Of a stretch of 64,000 bases of DNA, positions 57,548 through 64,000 are shown piece after piece (the first letter of the stretch is position 1; every line of letters begins with the position of its first letter). Where the stretch lies: assembly GCA_016722525.1 (NCBI GenBank), contig JADKJB010000010.1:1-64000 (forward strand), given 5' to 3'. This DNA is from Bacteroidota bacterium. Its GTDB lineage: Bacteria; Bacteroidota; Bacteroidia; AKYH767-A; OLB10. Below the pieces are notes generated by a model. The model saw only the letters and a program-made list of their open reading frames with translations. It had not been told where the DNA came from and made no database searches. The translations under genes and the position numbers were made by a program.

Positions 57548-60500
57548 TTATCCTATAACCTTGAACTCCAGCACAAAAGTAGTCCCTTTTCCCGCCACCA
57601 AAGTCATTCTGCCATCCAATTGATTCGTTAAGGCATTTATGAGTTGCATGCCTAGCGAATCTACCTCCTCAAAATCAAAACCAGCCGGAAGCCCCTTCCC
57701 GCTGTCACTTATGGATAGTTGAATCAAGTCATTGGCAATTCTGTGAAATTTTATTGATAAGGTTCCCTTTTCAGTCTCATTGAAAGCATGTTTGAAAACA
57801 TTTGAAACTAATTCGTTAATAATAAGGCCACATGGAACTGCCGTGTCAATATCAAGTGATATCTTATCGGCCTCCACATCAAAGAGGATTCTTTCAGGTG
57901 AAGCATTGAACGACATGTAGAGGTTTTCGACCAGCCGTTTAATATAATCATCAAAGTCGATTCTGGAAAGACCATCATTCTGGTAAAAACGTTCGTGAAT
58001 TAATGCCATTGATTTGATCCTGTCCTGACCCTCTTTCAAAGCCTCAGAAGCTTTTAAATCATTAATGTAATGGGACTGAAGGTTAAAAAGGCTAATGATA
58101 ATCTGTAAGTTGTTTTTTACACGATGGTGGATCTCTCTCAAAAGTAATCCCTTTTCTTCAAGCGATTCTCTAATCTGCTCTTCCATCATTTTTCGGTAGG
58201 TGATATCCATATCAATCACTACAATTTTTTTAAGTTCACCGTTTTCACTGAAAATAGGAGTGAGGGTGTTTGATGCCCAAATCTTAGTGCCATCTTTTTT
58301 TTGAATTAATGATTCAAATACAGTTGATTTTTTTTCCAGAATACAGTTTTGTATGAGTTCATCAACATCTTCATTAAATGTGTAGTGTTTAATGTTTTTC
58401 CCTTTTAAAGATGTAATTTCTTCAATAGTATATCCTGTCATTTTAGTGAAACCTGTATTTGCCCATTCGATCTCTTTGTTTTCATTAAAAATTAAAACGG
58501 CATTATCGGTTTCGGATGCTACCAGTGACAATTTTTCTAATTCCAGATTTTTTTGATTCAACTCTTTAGTCCGTTGATCAACTTTCTGCATAAGCATATG
58601 TTGCGTTCGTTGAAGCGCTCTGGTCCTAAGTTTCAGGAATAAAAATATACTACCTGCAATACTTATCACATACAGAAAATAAAAAAAGGGAGTAAGCCAA
58701 TAGGGTGGTTTTATGGTGAAGCTGTAGGTCACCGGAATTGACCAGGCCCTTCCATTTGCCGATGATTTCACTTTGAATTGATAAGTGCCGGGACTTAGAT
58801 TGGAATAATTGGCGATGCTCTGAGCGGTAGGTGGTGACCAGTTTTCATCAAATCCCTCTAAAATAAACTGATATCGGACTTCTTCAGGTGCGGTGAGATA
58901 AATTCCGGAAAAAGTAAAACTGAGGTGGTTGTTATCATAAGCAAGAACCAGGTTCTCTGGTAAACCGCTTTTTTGATTGATCGGAATTTGTTTATTCCTC
59001 CAATCAATGTTTTCAAGAAACAATTGGATCCGGTTATTCTTAAAGAGGAATAGAATTCTGCAGTACTCCCGAGCTGATGGTGTGTTTGATTGCTCCGTTG
59101 ACTGTCGCAAACCAAACATTGCCATTTTATCTGCACAGAGCATTTGTTTCTACACCAAGGTAGCCATTGCTTTTATCGTAATGGTTTACTTTTAAAGTGC
59201 CAGAATTATTGTATTCTGTCCAGTCTATACACTCTAGACCTGAAGGTGTTCCCAACCAAAGGTTATTGGCCCGGTCAAGAAAGTTAAAAAGAATTCTGTC
59301 ATTATAAATACCCATAGTTTTATTTATAGGTTTTACCACATTTGAATTCACTGCATTTCCAATTACAAAAACTCCAAAATCATAAGTGCTCACTAAAATT
59401 TTACCTCTTTCGTCTTCTATTATTGACGTAACCGGTGCGTCTGGAATATTATATTTTTCATTAAAGCTGGTCACCTTATCATTTTCAAGATAATAAAATC
59501 CTTTCATCGTACCAATCCATATCTTTTGACTTTTGTCCTCAAATAACACACGTACTTTATCGTTATTCAATCCATTTGATTTTCCTATGTTCGTTAATTT
59601 TTGATCGGCAGCGTATATGTAAATGCCTTTGTCGGTTCCAAACAACATCCGGCCTTGGTGATCTTGCAGGATACTATATATAACCAAATTGTCGAAGAAA
59701 GGAACTGGATGGGTGAATTTTAAAGTTTTTATCGAGGAGCGCCGGTCCATTAGTAGTGCCAAACCAATATTCTTGATTTTTTGAAATATAAATTGACCAT
59801 ATGGTGGAACTTTTTAATCCGGATTCACCACCAAGAGTTTTAATGGATTTTCCATCAAAAAAACTAACTCCTCCGGTGAGTGTTCCAAACCAAATATTTC
59901 CTAAACTGTCAGATGCGATAGAAAGTATGTTGTTGTTTATTAGTCCATCATCCTGAGTGAAATTTACAAATCTGTCTCCTTTGTATTTACATAATCCATT
60001 CCAGGTTCCAATCCAATAATTTCCTTCATAATCCTGAATAATGGATTTAACAATGTTGCTGGGTAAACCTTCATCAACAGTTAAATAAGAAATGGAATCA
60101 TTATCGATAATTCCAACTCCGCCACCATAAGAGGCAAATAGTTTTTTGCCTTCTGTATTTTCTATTACCTTTTCAATCCTATCCGTTAATAGTCCATTAG
60201 AAGTGGTGTAGTTCTTAAATGTTTTGCCGTCGAAAACAGAAATGCCCAAATACGTACTGAACCATATTTTACCTAGTTTATCTTCAAAAATATCATAGGT
60301 GATATTGCTGAGTAATCCATTTTCTGTGGTATAATTCTTGAAATCAATGCTATTAAATGTACTGATTCCGCCAATTGACGAAATCCATAGTAAACCATTT
60401 TTATCGAATTTAAGTCCGGAAATGTCGTTGTTGACCAATCCTCTCAAAGTAGTATAGCTCTGAAATTTTTTTCCGTCGTATTTATTCAATCCCTCTGAAG

Positions 60501-60954
60501 TTCCTATCCAGATGTTGCCATCTTTATCTTCGGTAATTGAATTTACATTATCACTTAAGAGTCCGGTAGAGGTATTAAAAAACTCAAAAGTTGTTCCATT
60601 GAATTTGCATATGCCTTTTCGAATCATGCCTATCCATACATTACCTTGCTTATCCTCAAAAATTGTTTTGATAGGGTTGATGCTAATTGGATTGTTTTTG
60701 TCGAAATTATTAAATTTAAATCCGTCATAAACTGTAATTCCATTCATGGTACCAATCCAAAGCTGACCATGACTATCCTGAAAAAGTTTATTTACCTGAT
60801 TCCCCGGTAATCCATTTGTGTTATTAAAAATACTCAGATTATAACGCTGGGCATCGCTGCTATATGCAGTAATCAAGAACAAGCATAAACTAAGCACCTT
60901 CATTAAAGTGATTAGCGACTTAGGACGTCTAAATGTTGTATTGATTTCTGGCAT
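57548..60954 (-). CDS. Propeller sensor histidine kinase (Reg_prop, Y_Y_Y, TM, PAS, HisKA_2, HATPase), two frameshifts
   Basis: A very large transmembrane sensor. A signal peptide (VLSLCLFLITAYSSDAQ; an internal ATG at 60903 is an alternative start) leads to a series of two-component propeller repeats, each like QDSHGQLWIGTMNGITVYDG or EDKDGNIWIGTSEGLNKYDG, through about 59130. Breaks lie at 59674-59762 and about 59130. Then come a Y_Y_Y-type domain (GLPENLVLAYDNNHLSFTFS; LSPGTYQFKVKSSANGRAWS), a membrane helix (FFYFLYVISIAGSIFLFLKL), a PAS domain, and HisKA_2 with REIHHRVKNNLQIIISLFNL (phospho-His) plus an HATPase (NELVSNVFKHAF; DSGKGLPAGF). Total is about 1130 residues. It senses an external signal and drives the neighbouring LytTR regulator; this pairing is inferred. 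Confidence 0.88.
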
Positions 60955-61030
60955 TTGTGATTACTCCTCAAAGGAAAGAAAATGAATTGAATTTAAGTGG
61001 TTTGACCAATAATGTTGTACGCCAAAAGGG

Positions 61031-61909
61031 TTATTGAGGTTTCCATTTCGTTGAACCTTCAATTTTTCGTTGTTTTATCCATTTGTGCAGGGAATGTACC
61101 AGCACGGAGCCTAATATTAATAGCGTTCCAAGAATAAATCCTCCGTTTATCGTTTTATGCTCTTTGAAGAGTATTACTGCGAGCACAATACTATACAGAG
61201 GCTCCAGATTTACAGATAAGTTGAGTGTGAATGCGTCAAGCTTCTTTAAGGCGATTAACGATATGGTGAAGGCAAAGCTGGTGCAGATAAGTCCAAGTAA
61301 AATCAAGTAAAACAGGTCCATCCCACCTGGAATTTCAAAATGAGTGGACGAGATTTTAAAGTAGAATGGCAACAAGAGCGTAAGCACACCAAACCCTGTC
61401 AATAATTCATAAAAGGTAATAACCTCGGCATCGTGTTTTTCAGTTAGGGATTTGTTGAGTACAGTGAAGGCAGCACCCAGAAAGGCACTAATAACTGCCA
61501 GTAAAATGCCTGTCAAATGGAGTTGCTGCACCGAAAAAATAATATACAAACCTAAAATTACCATGATACCCAACAGAATTTCAGCGGTTTTTGGCCTTTG
61601 TCGTTTCGAAAGTGGATCCAGAATAGCAGTAAAGAGAGAAATTGAAGAAAAACAACTTAGAGCTATTGATACATTGGAGGCTTTTATTGCCCCATAAAAG
61701 AAGACCCAATGCATTGCAACTAAAAAGCCAACAAATGCAATGTTGAGGAATTCTTTAGCACCTGGAAGTGGTTCCTTTTTGTGCAGCACTAAAGGTAATA
61801 GCCCTGCAGCGCTTATTATCATTCTGTACCAAACAATCATGCCTTCCGACATATTTATAGCCTTGCCAAGAATACCTGTGAATCCCCATAACAGGATGGC
61901 CAAATGCAT
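61031..61909 (-). CDS. EamA-family DMT transporter
   Basis: Inner-membrane drug/metabolite transporter of 292 residues, ten helices in two EamA repeats: AILLWGFTGILGKAINMSEG with MIVWYRMIISAAGLLPLVL at the start and LLGLICTSFAFTISLIALKK near 215-234. A basic C-terminal tail follows (KWIKQRKIEGSTKWKPQ). Substrate unknown. It follows maf by 19 bases and closes the kdsC-like, ubiA-like, maf, eamA run. Confidence 0.88.
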   Translation of the reverse strand: MHLAILLWGFTGILGKAINMSEGMIVWYRMIISAAGLLPLVLHKKEPLPGAKEFLNIAFVGFLVAMHWVFFYGAIKASNVSIALSCFSSISLFTAILDPLSKRQRPKTAEILLGIMVILGLYIIFSVQQLHLTGILLAVISAFLGAAFTVLNKSLTEKHDAEVITFYELLTGFGVLTLLLPFYFKISSTHFEIPGGMDLFYLILLGLICTSFAFTISLIALKKLDAFTLNLSVNLEPLYSIVLAVILFKEHKTINGGFILGTLLILGSVLVHSLHKWIKQRKIEGSTKWKPQ

Positions 61910-61928
61910 ATAAAATAAGCTCTTTTCA

Positions 61929-62510
61929 CTAGCCTTCGAATTTTTTCATTTGGATCAAATGGTCGTAGAGTTCTTTCACAGGCAAGCCTACTACGTTATA
62001 ATAGGAGCCCTCAATCCGTTCTATACCAATTAAACCAATCCAATCCTGAATTCCATATGCACCGGCTTTATCAAATGGTTGATCTTTTTCTATATAAGTG
62101 TTAATTTCTTCTTCAGAAAGAGATTTAAAAAAACCAAAGTGGTTACATAAAAAAATTCATCGTAATTTCTGTTTCTGATGCACACTGCTGTTATTACTTC
62201 ATGTTTTTTTCCTGATAATAATTTGAGCATCCTAAAAGCATCTTGTGCGTTGGATGGTTTGCCAAGAATGAGTTCATCAATACAAACTATTGTATCAGCT
62301 GTAATTATTGTGTATCCGCTGCTACTTCATCATCATATACAGATGCTTTTTTTTAGCAATGTACATCGCAACTTCTTCTTTCCTGAGTTCCGGAGGATAG
62401 TGTTCGTCGATTGTTTTTAATTTTATTTCAAATTCAATTCCCAATTCCTCAAGCAATGATTTTCTTCTTGGTGATCCGGATGCAAGTAGAATAGGATTTG
62501 CAAATTTCAT
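61929..62510 (-). CDS. maf: Maf-family nucleotide pyrophosphatase, frameshifted
   Basis: Hydrolyses noncanonical or methylated nucleoside triphosphates; Maf proteins also inhibit septum formation in some bacteria. The first frame (62510-62322) has the start motif LLASGSPRRKSLLEELGIEF. The rest is readable in other frames: ADTIVCIDELILGKPSNAQD (the metal-site motif), AFRMLKLLSGKKHEVITAVC, KDQPFDKAGAYGIQDWIGLI and YYNVVGLPVKELYDHL, with a stop at 61929-61931. Breaks lie at about 62325 (in a T/A run) and 62145. Corrected length is about 194 residues. Confidence 0.92.
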
Positions 62511-62528
62511 ATCTTTAACGTTAGATTC

Positions 62529-63452
62529 TTAAAAAGAAATGTAGAAAATTAGCATGGAAAATAAACCGGTAACCATAATTATTTTTGAAATGATGCTATT
62601 TGCATGATCATCATTTTTAGTCTTTGCTTTTATATTTCTAAAAGCTAAAAACAGCAGCGGTAACTGAATAGCAATGGTAACATATAAGAATGAAATTTTA
62701 TCTTCCCATTGCACTTGTGCAATTTGTATAGCTAATATTGCTGCAAAAGTAAGTATGCACAATAACGACGCAGTCCAACGTGCGGTTTTGAGTCCCGTTA
62801 CTATTGGTAGTGTGGATGAATGGTATGCCATGTCACCTTGAGCATCTTCACAATCTTTAATAATTTCTCTTACTAATGTCAATGTAAATGCAAACAAAGA
62901 GTAAGCAATAATTAAAGTGTAAATGGGTTCAGAGGACCATGCGTTTTTATCAAATAGAATACTCAATCCGATAGTAAGAGCAGTAAGCAGAGAAATTGTG
63001 AGGTTGCCAACCAGAAACATTTTTTTATAGGAGGCGGAATAAAAATAGAGTAGACCTGCACATAAAACAAAAATAAGTCCGGCATACCTGGTGTCAGCCA
63101 CATGTCCAAACCAAAATGATCCTGCAAGTCCTGCTAAAGTCATAAAAACATATACCAACAATGCTGATTTTCGGGTTATTTTTACACCTATCAAATTCTT
63201 ATCCGGTTTATTTATTTTATCGATTCCTGTATCAAAATAATCATTGATAATATACCCTCCGGCTGCAATAAAAAGTGTTGAAAGTACTATGATTAAATAC
63301 AAAGCATCTGATAAGGAGCTCGTGGCTCCTTCAAAACCTAATATTGGTTTAATTATAGTGTACCTGGCCAGTAACAAAGCAATACAAATTATCAGAAGAT
63401 TCAAACTTCTCGTGATCGTGAGAATAGTTTTAAAAAACGACAATAATTTCAT
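62529..63452 (-). CDS. UbiA-family prenyltransferase, candidate geranylgeranylglyceryl-phosphate geranylgeranyltransferase
   Basis: Integral membrane prenyltransferase of 307 residues with about nine helices. The first Asp-rich motif is NDYFDTGIDKINKPDKNL (about residues 68-85; N-D-x-x-D), the second is REIIKDCEDAQGDMAY (about residues 194-209; D-x-x-x-D). Among UbiA enzymes this pattern is shared by the archaeal digeranylgeranylglyceryl phosphate synthase and its Bacteroidota homologs, as well as by quinone prenyltransferases. Its start overlaps the KdsC-like stop by four bases (ATGA). In context with the GGGP-synthase gene at 16953 an ether-lipid role is attractive but unproven. Confidence 0.8.
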   Translation of the reverse strand: MKLLSFFKTILTITRSLNLLIICIALLLARYTIIKPILGFEGATSSLSDALYLIIVLSTLFIAAGGYIINDYFDTGIDKINKPDKNLIGVKITRKSALLVYVFMTLAGLAGSFWFGHVADTRYAGLIFVLCAGLLYFYSASYKKMFLVGNLTISLLTALTIGLSILFDKNAWSSEPIYTLIIAYSLFAFTLTLVREIIKDCEDAQGDMAYHSSTLPIVTGLKTARWTASLLCILTFAAILAIQIAQVQWEDKISFLYVTIAIQLPLLFLAFRNIKAKTKNDDHANSIISKIIMVTGLFSMLIFYISF

Positions 63453-63958
63453 TCCCAGGTTCCGTGTAAACGCATTACTTGTTCAATAATATCCCGGACA
63501 CAACCATCGCCACCATTTTTTTGAGAAATATATATGCTTTGATTTTTTATTTCAGTTACAGCATCTCCGGGACAGCAAGGTACTCCACAAAGCTGCAACA
63601 GTGGAAGATCAGGTAAATCATCGCCCATATAAAGAACTGCATCGTTAGTAAGATTATATTTGGAAAGTAAGTCGGTATACACCTGCATCTTATTAGTCAC
63701 ACCCATAAAGATATCCTGCACTCCCAGTCTTTCGAGTCGCACCGGTACCCCTTTGGAATGGCCCCCTGAAATAATTGCAATCCTGTAACCTTTTTTTATG
63801 GCGAGTTGCATAGCATATCCATCTTTGATATTCATGCTGCGCAGAAATTCGCCATCAGGCATAACCAATAACATTCCATTGGTTAAAACACCATCTACAT
63901 CAAACATAAATGTAGTAACTGCTTTGAGTTTTTCTTTAAAATTCATTTTCATAGCCAC
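63449..63958 (-). CDS. KdsC-type HAD phosphatase (3-deoxy-D-manno-octulosonate 8-phosphate phosphatase family)
   Basis: HAD hydrolase of 169 residues. Motif I is FMFDVDGVLTNG (D-x-D nucleophile, about residues 18-22), motif II is IAIISGGHSKG, motif III is a Lys in the TNKMQVY segment, and motif IV is YMGDDLPDLPLL. In LPS-making bacteria KdsC removes phosphate from KDO-8-phosphate; other C0-type HADs of similar size act on related sugars. It is the first gene of the run with ubiA, maf and eamA, and its stop overlaps the UbiA start. Confidence 0.88.
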   Translation of the reverse strand: MAMKMNFKEKLKAVTTFMFDVDGVLTNGMLLVMPDGEFLRSMNIKDGYAMQLAIKKGYRIAIISGGHSKGVPVRLERLGVQDIFMGVTNKMQVYTDLLSKYNLTNDAVLYMGDDLPDLPLLQLCGVPCCPGDAVTEIKNQSIYISQKNGGDGCVRDIIEQVMRLHGTWE

Positions 63959-64000
63959 AAGGATAATAAAAACATCACTCAGGCGAACCTATTTTTTATG

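Overview
The window looks like a chromosomal segment of an AT-rich member of the Bacteroidota, probably Chitinophagales or a near relative. The evidence is a short primary sigma factor without region 1.1, promoter elements of the TTTG / TAnnTTTG type, type IX secretion (T9SS) C-terminal sorting domains, a T9SS plug-family protein, a TamL-like lipoprotein-anchored barrel, a TPP-riboswitch-controlled TonB receptor, and a tmRNA whose tag reads GENNYALAA. No phage, plasmid or CRISPR array was seen; apart from the first 6 kb most of it is housekeeping DNA.

Layout. 1-6300: remains of at least three large secreted T9SS cargo proteins on the + strand, riddled with indels and stops; two of them (2692-4155 and 4379-5878) are tandem paralogs. 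6300-12000: dtd, a degenerate repeat tract, a MazG-like gene, atpD-atpC, ribF, a secreted LRR protein and a TauE-type permease. 12000-15830: TPP riboswitch plus TonB receptor, convergent with a PnuC-type permease and a NadR-type ATPase (probable thiamine uptake). 15940-20600: AraC regulator, geranylgeranylglyceryl-phosphate-synthase-like gene, phosphopantetheinyl transferase, ahcY, a 16-bp palindromic tandem array and a RAYT-like transposase. 20700-24800: degenerate Rieske-like lipoprotein, tmRNA, lysine/saccharopine dehydrogenase-like gene, rpe, rpoD. 25000-29700: pnp, rpsO, accD, class I aldolase. 29850-40600: envelope genes (TamL, ApaG, T9SS plug, ABC-F, LtaS-type sulfatase, DUF2807 lipoprotein, PagL-like deacylase) and a TrmH methyltransferase. 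40760-50850: mazG, PAP2 phosphatase, peroxiredoxin, methyltransferase, ZIP transporter, FucP-type MFS, CorA, priA, azurin, RluA. 50940-64000: panB, a coiled-coil membrane protein, a DUF4249 lipoprotein, dnaK, a LytTR response regulator with a giant propeller sensor kinase, an EamA transporter, maf, a UbiA prenyltransferase and a KdsC-type phosphatase.

A dominant feature is frameshifts. Essential genes (rpsO, pnp, dnaK, priA, ribF, rpe, panB, aldolase) are split by one- or two-base length changes, very often in homopolymer runs. This is what uncorrected long-read assembly error looks like, and I treat these as single intact genes read through sequence errors. The first 6 kb has a much higher density of disruptions, so it is either true decay or a low-coverage contig end.

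The window contains no clear undescribed system with strong support. The best leads are the 16-bp palindrome array touching a RAYT-like gene, the Rieske-like lipoprotein without cluster ligands, the pair of archaeal-type ether-lipid gene candidates, the propeller sensor plus REC-PAS-LytTR pair, and the convergent thiamine locus.
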